Of a stretch of DNA of 64,000 bases, positions 8,136 through 14,995 are shown piece after piece. The notes beneath the pieces are model-generated. The model had not been told where the DNA came from, made no database searches, and was given only the letters and a program-made list of their open reading frames with translations. A program made the position numbers and the translations under genes. Position 1 is the first letter of the stretch; the number at the start of each line of letters is the position of its first letter. The DNA comes from an uncultured Microbacterium sp. (lineage in GTDB: Bacteria > Actinomycetota > Actinomycetes > Actinomycetales > Microbacteriaceae). The stretch spans positions 1 to 64,000 of the forward strand of contig NZ_FLQR01000009.1 in the NCBI RefSeq assembly GCF_900078385.1. Direction: 5' to 3'.

Positions 8136-8148
8136 ATTTCGGTCTATG
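8131..8148. promoter_or_regulatory. ars operator 2, between arsR-arsC and arsC
   Basis: A second perfect CATAGA-N6-TCTATG repeat, overlapping the stop codon of the fusion gene. It contains TAGATT (8133-8138), a possible -10 box giving the downstream arsC its own regulated promoter. Confidence 0.7.
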
Positions 8149-8175
8149 CTTTTGGAAAAGGAAAGCGAGCCAGCC

Positions 8176-8592
8176 ATGACCGACAAGCCCACCGTCCTGT
8201 TCGTCTGCGTGCACAACGCGGGCCGTTCCCAGATGGCCGCCGGCTACCTGCAGGAGCTGGCCGGCGATCGGATCCAGGTGCTCTCCGCGGGGTCCGAGCC
8301 GAAGGACCGGATCAACCCCGTCGCCGTCGAGGCGATGGCGGAGGAGGGGATCGACATCCGCGGGAACACGCCGAAGCTGCTGACCGTCGACGCGGTGCGG
8401 GAGTCGGACGTCGTGATCACGATGGGGTGCGGGGACGCCTGCCCGATCTTCCCGGGCAAGCGCTACGAGGACTGGCAGCTGGATGACCCCGCCGGGCAGG
8501 ATGCCGATACGGTCCGCCGCATCCGTGACGACATCCGCGCTCGCGTCGAGACGCTGATCGGCGAACTCGCGCCGGCGGGGGATCGGACGTGA
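8176..8592 (+). CDS. arsC: Arsenate-mycothiol transferase (arsenate reductase)
   Basis: A 138-residue low-molecular-weight phosphatase-fold enzyme. The P-loop is C11-X5-R17 (VCVHNAGRSQMAAG). MGCGDACP with C85 and C89, then GKRYEDWQLDDPAG, are hallmarks of actinobacterial ArsC that joins arsenate to mycothiol before mycoredoxin reduces it. A purine-rich binding site (GGAAAAGGAAAG) precedes the ATG at 8176. An in-frame ATG at 8146 lies within the operator and lacks a binding site. It overlaps the next gene by four bases (GTGA). It reduces As(V) to As(III) in the cytoplasm. Confidence 0.93.
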   Translation: MTDKPTVLFVCVHNAGRSQMAAGYLQELAGDRIQVLSAGSEPKDRINPVAVEAMAEEGIDIRGNTPKLLTVDAVRESDVVITMGCGDACPIFPGKRYEDWQLDDPAGQDADTVRRIRDDIRARVETLIGELAPAGDRT

Positions 8593-9245
8593 CCGCAGGT
8601 CGCGGGCAGGACGGCCTCCTCACCCCGGACCACGTACTGCACCGGGCGGCGGAACGCCTGGCGCACCAGTTCGCGGGGATGGTCAACGCCGAGACCGTCG
8701 AGCGCGTGGTGTTCGAGTCCTACACAGCCCTCGCCCGCACCGCGAGCGTCACCACGCATCTGCCGACCGTGACCGAGAAGTTCTCCCGCGACCGGCTCAG
8801 CGCGCTCGCGCAGTCGCGCGGGCTGATCGCGAAGCCGGTCCCGGAGATCCTGTACGTCTGCGTTCAGAACTCCGGCCGCTCGCAGATGGCGGCGGCGATC
8901 ACCCGCCATGTGGCCGGCGATCGTGTCCACGTCCGCTCCGCCGGATCGCAACCCGGCACGGCGATCCTGCCGGGCGTGATCGAGGTCCTCGCCGAAGCCG
9001 GCATCGATGTCGGCGAAGAGTTCCCGAAACCGCTCACCGACGACGTCGTGCGCGCCGCCGACGCCGTCGTCACCATGGGGTGCGGCGATGCCTGTCCGTT
9101 CTACCCGGGCAAGAGATACCTCGACTGGCAGCTCGAGGACCCCGCCGAGCTCGACCTGGACGGCCTCCGCGCCGTCCGCGACTCGATCAGAAGCCGAGTG
9201 GAAGACCTTCTCGCCGAACTCGCCCCCGCGGCCGCAGCGCAGTGA
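8589..9245 (+). CDS. ArsC-like reductase with N-terminal three-helix domain
   Basis: A 218-residue protein. Residues 14-78 form a three-helix bundle (VLHRAAERLAHQFAG, VERVVFESYTALAR, LPTVTEKFSRDRLSALA) seen as a dimerisation domain in this family. Residues 84-212 are an ArsC phosphatase fold with P-loop C91-X5-R97 (VCVQNSGRSQMAAA), MGCGDACP, and GKRYLDWQLEDPAELD. Its GTG start overlaps the arsC stop, and its own stop overlaps the aquaporin gene start, giving strict translational coupling. It may be a second arsenate-mycothiol transferase or a partner of the fusion protein; the architecture does not settle which. Confidence 0.9.
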   Translation: MTAGRGQDGLLTPDHVLHRAAERLAHQFAGMVNAETVERVVFESYTALARTASVTTHLPTVTEKFSRDRLSALAQSRGLIAKPVPEILYVCVQNSGRSQMAAAITRHVAGDRVHVRSAGSQPGTAILPGVIEVLAEAGIDVGEEFPKPLTDDVVRAADAVVTMGCGDACPFYPGKRYLDWQLEDPAELDLDGLRAVRDSIRSRVEDLLAELAPAAAAQ

Positions 9246-9961
9246 CCCTCGACGCGCCCACCGTCACCCGTTCCGCGCTCTGGCGGCGAGCGATCGCCGA
9301 GTTCCTGGGCACCGCCCTGCTCGTCGCCATCGTCGTCGGATCCGGGATCGCCGCGGAGCGGCTGTCCACCGACCCCGGGCTGCAGCTGCTCGAGAACGCG
9401 ATCGCCACCGCGCTCGGTCTCGGCGTCCTCATCCTCCTGCTCGCTCCCGTCTCCGAGGCGCATTTCAACCCCGTCGTCTCGCTCGCCGACGCCATCCTGG
9501 GCAGGAAGGACCGCACCGGGCTCACGGCGCCGGCGCTGGTCATCTACGTGATCGCGCAAATCGCCGGGGCGAGCGCGGGCGCGGTGCTGGCCAACGCGAT
9601 GTTCGCCGCACCCACCGCGATCTCCACGACCGCTCGGGCGACGCCCGCGACGTTCCTCGCGGAGATCGTCGCGACCGGGGGACTGGTGCTGCTCATCATC
9701 GGGCTCACCCGCACGGGGCGCAGCGTTCCGGTGATCGCGACCGCGGTCGGGAGCTACATCGGGGCGGCCTACTGGTTCACGAGTTCGACGTCGTTCGCCA
9801 ACCCCGCCGTCACGATCGGGCGCATCTTCACCGACACCTTCGCGGGCATCGCACCGGCGTCGGTCATCCCGTTCGTCGGGGCACAGGTGATCGGGGCAGC
9901 GGTCGCCCTCGGTCTGGCCTCCGTCCTCTTCTCCGGCATCACTGCGAAGCAGGGGGAGTGA
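9242..9961 (+). CDS. MIP/aquaporin channel of the ars operon
   Basis: A 239-residue aquaporin-family channel. The two pore half-helices carry HFNPVVS (first NPA replaced by NPV) and FANPAVT (canonical NPA). Six membrane helices are visible, starting AIAEFLGTALLVAIVV. The GTG start overlaps the preceding stop codon. No ArsB or Acr3 pump gene is present, so this channel is the only candidate exit for arsenite, as reported for AqpS in the ars operon of Sinorhizobium meliloti. Arsenite efflux down its gradient, fed by cytosolic reduction of arsenate, is the inferred role. Confidence 0.88.
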   Translation: MTLDAPTVTRSALWRRAIAEFLGTALLVAIVVGSGIAAERLSTDPGLQLLENAIATALGLGVLILLLAPVSEAHFNPVVSLADAILGRKDRTGLTAPALVIYVIAQIAGASAGAVLANAMFAAPTAISTTARATPATFLAEIVATGGLVLLIIGLTRTGRSVPVIATAVGSYIGAAYWFTSSTSFANPAVTIGRIFTDTFAGIAPASVIPFVGAQVIGAAVALGLASVLFSGITAKQGE

Positions 9962-9995
9962 CGGGCCGGCTCCTCCCGCCGCTCCGGTCCCTTCG

Positions 9996-10023
9996 ATCTG
10001 ACATAATGTGCATTATCGGCTAT
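9996..10023 (-). other. dif: Putative dif site (XerC/XerD chromosome-dimer resolution)
   Basis: Read on the minus strand, these 28 bases have left arm ATAGCCGATAA, centre TGCACA and right arm TTATGTCAGAT. The actinobacterial dif consensus, as I recall it, has arms TTSRCCGATAA and TTATGTCAAGT around TVNACA. Only four outer positions differ, and the CCGATAAT and ACATTATGTCA blocks match throughout. It lies in the 113-base gap between the ars operon and the AEC gene. Alternatively it could be an operator built on ATAATG-N2-CATTAT, but the match over the full arms makes dif the better reading. Confidence 0.7.
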
Positions 10024-10074
10024 ACGGATCCTCCTGAGAAGGGCTGTACCCGCCCGGCCACCTAGGCTCGAGGT

Positions 10075-10995
10075 GTGCTGGACTCGCTCACCGGATTCGT
10101 CGTCGTCGGCGTCGCGATCCTCGTGGGCTGGGTCATCGCTCGCATCGACCTCCTCGGTCCGCACGCGCGACACGTGCTCGGACGGCTGACGTTCTTCGTC
10201 CTCTCGCCGTTCCTGCTGTTCGTCGTGCTGGCGCAGGCCGACGTCCACATGCTGTTCTCCGCGCTGCTGCCGGTCTCCGCGATCGCCGCCGTCGGCGTCT
10301 TCGTCATCCACGCCGTCGTGGCACGCGTCGTGTGGCGACGGAACGCCGGCGAGACGCTCATCGGGACGCTGTCGGCGGGCCAGGTCAACTCGAACAACAT
10401 GGGCATCCCGCTGTCGCTGTACCTGCTCGGCAGTGCGGCATACCCGGCACCCGTCATCCTGCTGCAGCTGCTCGTCTTCACGCCGCTGTCGATGGCGGTC
10501 TTCGAGGCGTTCTCGACGGGACAGCGACGCGTCATCCCGATCCTGCGGCGGACGCTCACGAACCCGATCGTCGTGGGATCCGTGCTCGGCGTGATCGTCT
10601 CCCTCTCCGGCGTCCGACTGCCGCCCATCGTGTGGGAGCCGGCATCCCTCGTCGCCGACGCGTGCATCCCCGTGCTGCTGATCGGCTACGGGATGTCGCT
10701 GTACGGCCAGCGCGTGCTGTCCCCGTCCGGCCGGCGCCGTGACATCCTGCTCGCGACGACGCTCAAGCTCATCGTCATGCCGGTCATCGCGTGGGCCGTC
10801 GCGGCGCTGCTGTTCCGCCTCGACCCGTCCGACGTCCTGATCGTGACGGTCCTGGCGGCCCTGCCGACCGCGCAGAACGTCTTCAACTACGCGCAGCGCT
10901 ACGACGTCGGCGAGACGATCGCCCGCGACACCGTCCTGCTCACGACGATCGGCTGCGTACCGGTGCTGCTGGGCATCACGTTCCTGCTCGGCTGA
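10075..10995 (+). CDS. AEC-family transporter (auxin efflux carrier fold)
   Basis: A 306-residue integral membrane protein with ten hydrophobic segments in two inverted halves. Family features include GQVNSNNMGIPLSLYLLG in the middle of the first half and ACIPVLLIGYGMSLYG at the same place in the second, plus ALPTAQNVFNYAQRY. Bacterial AEC members move small organic anions such as malate or malonate; the substrate here is unknown. TAGGCT at 10063-10068 lies six bases before the GTG, implying a leaderless transcript. Confidence 0.88.
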   Translation: MLDSLTGFVVVGVAILVGWVIARIDLLGPHARHVLGRLTFFVLSPFLLFVVLAQADVHMLFSALLPVSAIAAVGVFVIHAVVARVVWRRNAGETLIGTLSAGQVNSNNMGIPLSLYLLGSAAYPAPVILLQLLVFTPLSMAVFEAFSTGQRRVIPILRRTLTNPIVVGSVLGVIVSLSGVRLPPIVWEPASLVADACIPVLLIGYGMSLYGQRVLSPSGRRRDILLATTLKLIVMPVIAWAVAALLFRLDPSDVLIVTVLAALPTAQNVFNYAQRYDVGETIARDTVLLTTIGCVPVLLGITFLLG

Positions 10996-11086
10996 GCTCG
11001 CCACCGGATGTCGTAGCCCCGGTGATGCCGCGGGGTCTACCCTGGTGCCACCTTCGTCCCCCGAGAGCTTCGAGAAAGGGCCTCCC

Positions 11087-13297
11087 TTGACCACGGACAC
11101 CGACCTCGGAAGGCCCGCCACCGACACCCTCCGCGCCGCCCTCGGGATCAGCGGCATCCTCGCCCTCATCGCGGGCCTTCTGATCCTCATCTGGCCCGGC
11201 AAGACCGCCCTCGTGGTCGCTGGCATCATCGCGATCTACGCCATCGCGTCGGGACTCGCCTACGCGGCGCTCGGCCTCTTCTCGCGGAACAAGGGCGGCT
11301 GGGCGCGCCTCGGACACGTGGTCCTGGGCGTCATCTTCATCGTCGCCGGCATCGTCGCGTTCGCCAACCTCACCGCGACCGCGGTCTGGCTGGCGGCGTT
11401 CCTCGGCATCCTCGTCGGCATCATGTGGATCATCGAGGGCGTCGTGTCGCTCTCGACGCTGGGGAGCTCACCGTCGCGCATCTGGACGCTCGTGTTCGCC
11501 GTGCTGTCCATCTTCGCCGGCGTCATGCTGCTGTTCTCGCCGCTCTGGGGCGCCGTCGTGCTGTGGTGGCTCCTCGGCATCGGCGCGATCGTCCTGGGCA
11601 TCACGAACATCGTCCGCGCCGTCACGTACGGACGCAGAGAGCCCGCCTCAGCCCGTGACGGGCAGGTGTCGCGCCCACCACTGGAGCACGGCGTCGAAGC
11701 GCTGCACACGGTGCCGGGGCTGGCCGGCGCGCGTGAGCTCGTGGTCCTCGCCGGGGAAGACGAGCATCTCGGCCTCGGTCCCCTGGCGCTTCAGCGCCGC
11801 GTAGTACCGCGTCGCCTGCTCGAGCGGGCAGCGGTAGTCGAGCTCCGAGTGCAGCACGAGCGTCGGCGTCCGCACCCGGTCGACGACGGCCATCGGGCTC
11901 TGCGCGGCCATCTGCACCGGGTCGACGCCGACGTACTCGTCACCGAAGAACGAGCCGATGTCGCTCGTTCCCTGGAAGCTCACCGGGTCGAGGAAGCCGC
12001 GCTCGACGATCGCGCCGGCGAACCGGTGGTCGTGCGCGATGGTCCACGCCGTGAGATAGCCGCCGTACGAGCCGCCCATGACGCCGACTCGGGCGCCATC
12101 GAGGCGCTCGTCGCCGGCGACGACGCCCTCCAGGAAGTCGATGACGTCATGGAAGTCGACGGTTCCCATCGCCTGACGGATGCTGCGACCGTGCGCGCGA
12201 CCGTAGCCCGCACTCCCCCGCGGGTTGCAGTACACGACGGCGTAGCCGGCGTCCACCAGCACCTGGGTCTCGTCGAAGAGATGTATGCCATAACTGGCAT
12301 AGGGCCCGCCGTGGATCTGCAGGATGACCGGGAACGGCCCCTCCCCCGCCGGAACCGCCACCCAGCCGTGGATCGGGTAGCCGTCGCGGCCGGTGATCTC
12401 CCGCTCGCCGGGCAGGACGAGACCCTGCGCACGCAGTGGTGCACCGAAGTCCGTGAGCGCGCCCCGATCCACGAGGGCGAGCTCCCCGAAGGAGTCCGGC
12501 GTCGCGTAGGCGACCACGATCCGCTCCCCCGCCGCCGCGTGTCCCGCGACCTCGACGTCGCCGTCGAACACGGAAGCAGTCGCGCCGTCCCGCGACACGC
12601 GGACCAGCGACACCGTCCCGCGGGAGCGGCTCTGCACGAGGAAATCGTCGCCGACGGCCGTGATGTGCGAGCCGACCTCGCCGAGGTCGAGGACGTCCGG
12701 GTCGGTCAGGAGACGGGGTCCGTCCGCTTCCAGCAGGTACAGCCCGACGGCGGGCGCGATGAAGTCGACCCGCCCCTCCCCGACGCCGCTCGCCTGGAGC
12801 GCGACGGTGCCGTCCGACGCGACCACGATCTCGTCGACCGAGAGGAGCGCGGTCCGGGCGAGCACCTCGCGCTCCGTCCCGCCGTCCGCGGACAGGGCGA
12901 CGACACGCGAGCTCAGGTCGCGTCGGTCGGTCTCGATCTCGTCGACCGCCGCGAGGATCTCGCTGCCGTCGGCGGTGAAGGCTACGCCGCCGTAGGAGCC
13001 CGCGCCGCTCGTGAGCTGCACGGCCTCGGCCGCGACGAGCTGCTTCTTCGGCGCGTCCTCGCCCTCGGGGCGCACGGCGGGCGCCGGCTCGTAGAACGGC
13101 TCGGCGTCGACGGACGGGACGTCGATGAGGAACACGTGCGCCGGGCGGTCGGCGAGATAGCCGAGGCCGTTGGCGTGCCAGCGGATGCCGGTGATCCGAC
13201 GCGGCGCCTCGGCGATCGGCTCGAGACCTTCGACGGTCCCGTACCGACCCTGTTCGGGGGTGCGCGCCGTGTAGGCCAGACGCGCGCCGTCCGGTGA
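11087..13297 (+). CDS. HdeD-like DUF308 membrane protein without its own stop codon; conserved part ends near 11650
   Basis: Residues 1-185 (11087 to about 11645) form a six-helix DUF308/HdeD-like membrane protein: TLRAALGISGILALIAGLLILIWP, AGIIAIYAIASG, then the second half ending LGITNIVRAVTYGR. The TTG start has a good binding site (GAGAAAGG). The frame then has no stop and runs antisense through the S9 peptidase gene to 13297, adding over 500 residues of Arg/Asp/Val-rich sequence that has the look of a non-coding shadow. A TGA at 11656-11658 in another frame suggests that the real end was there and was lost by a small indel, or that the assembly has an error. Function of DUF308 proteins is poorly known. 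Confidence 0.65.
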   Translation: MTTDTDLGRPATDTLRAALGISGILALIAGLLILIWPGKTALVVAGIIAIYAIASGLAYAALGLFSRNKGGWARLGHVVLGVIFIVAGIVAFANLTATAVWLAAFLGILVGIMWIIEGVVSLSTLGSSPSRIWTLVFAVLSIFAGVMLLFSPLWGAVVLWWLLGIGAIVLGITNIVRAVTYGRREPASARDGQVSRPPLEHGVEALHTVPGLAGARELVVLAGEDEHLGLGPLALQRRVVPRRLLERAAVVELRVQHERRRPHPVDDGHRALRGHLHRVDADVLVTEERADVARSLEAHRVEEAALDDRAGEPVVVRDGPRREIAAVRAAHDADSGAIEALVAGDDALQEVDDVMEVDGSHRLTDAATVRATVARTPPRVAVHDGVAGVHQHLGLVEEMYAITGIGPAVDLQDDRERPLPRRNRHPAVDRVAVAAGDLPLAGQDETLRTQWCTEVRERAPIHEGELPEGVRRRVGDHDPLPRRRVSRDLDVAVEHGSSRAVPRHADQRHRPAGAALHEEIVADGRDVRADLAEVEDVRVGQETGSVRFQQVQPDGGRDEVDPPLPDAARLERDGAVRRDHDLVDREERGPGEHLALRPAVRGQGDDTRAQVASVGLDLVDRREDLAAVGGEGYAAVGARAARELHGLGRDELLLRRVLALGAHGGRRLVERLGVDGRDVDEEHVRRAVGEIAEAVGVPADAGDPTRRLGDRLETFDGPVPTLFGGARRVGQTRAVR

Positions 13298-13630
13298 CCA
13301 CGCGAACGAGCCGACCCCGGCGCGGGCGTCCGTGGCCTGCACGGGCTCCCCTCCCCCGGCCGCGACGACGAAGACCTGCGCCTTCCCCTTCGCGTCGGCG
13401 CGGAGGAAGGCCACCGCGGCACCGTCCGGCGCGAGGCGGGGCGCGGTGTCGGAGACGCCGCGGGTCAGGCGCCGCGGCGTGCCGTCCGGCAGGTCGACGC
13501 GCCACAGCTGACCCACGGCGCGGTTGGCCGTCAGATCCGGACGGGATGCCGCGAACACCGCGAACGCGCCGTCCGGCGCGATCGTCGGGCGTCCGACGCT
13601 GACGAGCTTGTCGATGTCGGCCGCGCGCAT
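11648..13630 (-). CDS. S9 family prolyl-oligopeptidase-type peptidase
   Basis: A 660-residue protein. The first 400 residues hold WD/beta-propeller-like repeats (FAWSPDGARLAYTAR, then further GVAFTADGSEILAAV blocks). The last 250 form an alpha/beta-hydrolase with nucleophile GGSYGGYL, acid residue in LHSELDYRCPLEQA and histidine in FPGEDHELTRAG. These are the catalytic triad surroundings of dipeptidyl or acylaminoacyl peptidases. The ATG at 13630 has a GGAGAG site five bases away; in-frame sequence upstream is the SDR gene read in another frame. No signal peptide is seen, so it is cytoplasmic. It follows the SDR stop by two bases. Confidence 0.92.
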   Translation of the reverse strand: MRAADIDKLVSVGRPTIAPDGAFAVFAASRPDLTANRAVGQLWRVDLPDGTPRRLTRGVSDTAPRLAPDGAAVAFLRADAKGKAQVFVVAAGGGEPVQATDARAGVGSFAWSPDGARLAYTARTPEQGRYGTVEGLEPIAEAPRRITGIRWHANGLGYLADRPAHVFLIDVPSVDAEPFYEPAPAVRPEGEDAPKKQLVAAEAVQLTSGAGSYGGVAFTADGSEILAAVDEIETDRRDLSSRVVALSADGGTEREVLARTALLSVDEIVVASDGTVALQASGVGEGRVDFIAPAVGLYLLEADGPRLLTDPDVLDLGEVGSHITAVGDDFLVQSRSRGTVSLVRVSRDGATASVFDGDVEVAGHAAAGERIVVAYATPDSFGELALVDRGALTDFGAPLRAQGLVLPGEREITGRDGYPIHGWVAVPAGEGPFPVILQIHGGPYASYGIHLFDETQVLVDAGYAVVYCNPRGSAGYGRAHGRSIRQAMGTVDFHDVIDFLEGVVAGDERLDGARVGVMGGSYGGYLTAWTIAHDHRFAGAIVERGFLDPVSFQGTSDIGSFFGDEYVGVDPVQMAAQSPMAVVDRVRTPTLVLHSELDYRCPLEQATRYYAALKRQGTEAEMLVFPGEDHELTRAGQPRHRVQRFDAVLQWWARHLPVTG

Positions 13631-13632
13631 GC

Positions 13633-14397
13633 TCACTCTCCGCCGAACGAGCTCACGTCGCCGACCAGGCGCGTGTTGTCGGCGGGAACGGGTTCGACGG
13701 CCGCGAGGGCGACCTCGGCGGCGAACTCGGCGACGTTGTAGAGCTTGCCGGCCGATTCGCGGCGACCCGCGATCGCGCCGGGGTTGGCCCGCTCGAGCAG
13801 GGTCGCGGTGATCGTGCCCTCGATCATGTCGCCGGAGACGACGACGAAGTCGATGCCGCGCTCGGTCAGCGCCGGGATGCGCTCGCGGAGCGCGTCCTCG
13901 CCGGCGCGCTTGGACTGGGCGACGACGTCGTACTCGGCCATCGTCGGCGTGGTGCGGATGAAGTGGGCCTGGTGGCTTGTGACGAAGACGACCCGCGACC
14001 CGTCGTGCAGGAGCGGCAGCGCCGCCTCGAGGACGCCGACCTGGGCGTCGCGGTTGAGCGTGAGGGCGTAGTCCTCCGCCATGCCGCTCTCCATGCCGCC
14101 GGAGGCGTTCAGGACGAGGATGTCGAGGCCGCCGAACCGCTCCTTGACGGCGGCGAACATCTCGGTCACGGATGCCGGGTCGGTGAGGTCCGCGCCGATC
14201 ACGAGCGCCTCGACGCCGAGCTGACGCAGCTCGCCGGCGAGCTTCTCGGCGCGCGGCGCCTTGTTGCGGAAGTTGATCACGACGTTCGCGCCGGCCTGCG
14301 CGAAGTAGCGGACCGTATCCGCGCCGATGCCGCGCGAGGAGCCCGTGACGAGGGCGGTCCGCCCGGTGAGCGATCCGGCGGGGATGGGCTGGGACAT
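13633..14397 (-). CDS. SDR-family protein with altered active site
   Basis: A 254-residue Rossmann-fold short-chain dehydrogenase relative. The coenzyme loop VTGSSRGIGADT and the acidic GADLTDPAS are standard. The NAG motif reads NASGG. The catalytic serine stretch is FVTSHQAHF. At the YxxxK position the sequence is VAQSK, with valine in place of tyrosine and the nearest Tyr three residues earlier (EYDVVAQSK). Catalysis may therefore differ or be lost. The start at 14397 matches the family N-terminus (LTGRTALVTG). It is operonic with the S9 peptidase two bases downstream. Confidence 0.85.
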   Translation of the reverse strand: MSQPIPAGSLTGRTALVTGSSRGIGADTVRYFAQAGANVVINFRNKAPRAEKLAGELRQLGVEALVIGADLTDPASVTEMFAAVKERFGGLDILVLNASGGMESGMAEDYALTLNRDAQVGVLEAALPLLHDGSRVVFVTSHQAHFIRTTPTMAEYDVVAQSKRAGEDALRERIPALTERGIDFVVVSGDMIEGTITATLLERANPGAIAGRRESAGKLYNVAEFAAEVALAAVEPVPADNTRLVGDVSSFGGE

Positions 14398-14518
14398 GTG
14401 CTGCTCCTGCTGCGTCGAGTCGCCGACGGCATCCGCCGAGGGCCTCTGCGAGCCTACCAACCGGGTCGCTCGGCTCCCGGTGTAGGTTTTGATCAAGACG
14501 ACGCGGAAGGAGCGGGCG

Positions 14519-14995
14519 ATGCTGCCGGATCTCACCGAGTACCTCTGGATCGCGTGGCTGGTGCTGGCTCTCCTGTTCATCATCATCGAACTGCTCACGC
14601 TGGAGTTCACCTTCCTCATGCTCGGCGCCGGGACGCTCATCGGCGGCCTCGGCGTCAACCTGCTGGGCGGCGTGTGGTGGCTCCAGGTGCTCGCCGCGGC
14701 GGCCGTCTCGGCGCTGCTGCTGTTCACCATCCGGCCGCTCCTGCTCCGCGCCCTGCATCGCAGCAGCGCGCTCATCCCCACGAACGTCGACGCGCTCTAC
14801 GGCATCGGCGCCCGCGTGGTCACTCCGTTCGTCGGCGGCGACGGGTCCGTCCGCCTCGACAACGGCGAGACCTGGACGGCGCGCCTCGTCGGCGATCCCA
14901 CCGGCCTCGATGTCGGCTCCCGCGTGGTCGTCCAGGCCGTGCGCGGCGCCACCGTCGAGGTCGCGCCCGAAGAAAGGACCACTGACCATGGGTGA
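14519..14995 (+). CDS. NfeD-family membrane protein
   Basis: A 158-residue protein with two or three N-terminal membrane helices (YLWIAWLVLALLFIIIELLTLEFTFLMLG split over two segments) and a cytoplasmic OB-fold ending in VGDPTGLDVGSRVVVQAV, the standard NfeD C-terminus. The binding site GGAAGGAGC precedes the ATG. It overlaps the SPFH gene by eight bases. NfeD short proteins act with SPFH/stomatin scaffolds in membrane microdomains, which fits this pair. Confidence 0.9.
   Translation: MLPDLTEYLWIAWLVLALLFIIIELLTLEFTFLMLGAGTLIGGLGVNLLGGVWWLQVLAAAAVSALLLFTIRPLLLRALHRSSALIPTNVDALYGIGARVVTPFVGGDGSVRLDNGETWTARLVGDPTGLDVGSRVVVQAVRGATVEVAPEERTTDHG

Noticed and set aside
8146..8175. An ATG at 8146 as the arsC start, giving a 148-residue protein
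   Set aside because: The extra ten residues are not in the family, the codon lies inside the operator, and the binding site is placed for 8176.
10001..10020. ATAATG-N2-CATTAT read as a Fur, Zur or TetR operator
   Set aside because: It has only a 2-base centre and does not match the iron or zinc boxes I know. The match to dif extends over both full 11-base arms, so dif is preferred, though not proven.
11002..11024. CACCGG/CCGGTG inverted repeat after the AEC gene as a terminator
   Set aside because: It has only six base pairs and an 11-base loop with no T tract, which is too weak to call.
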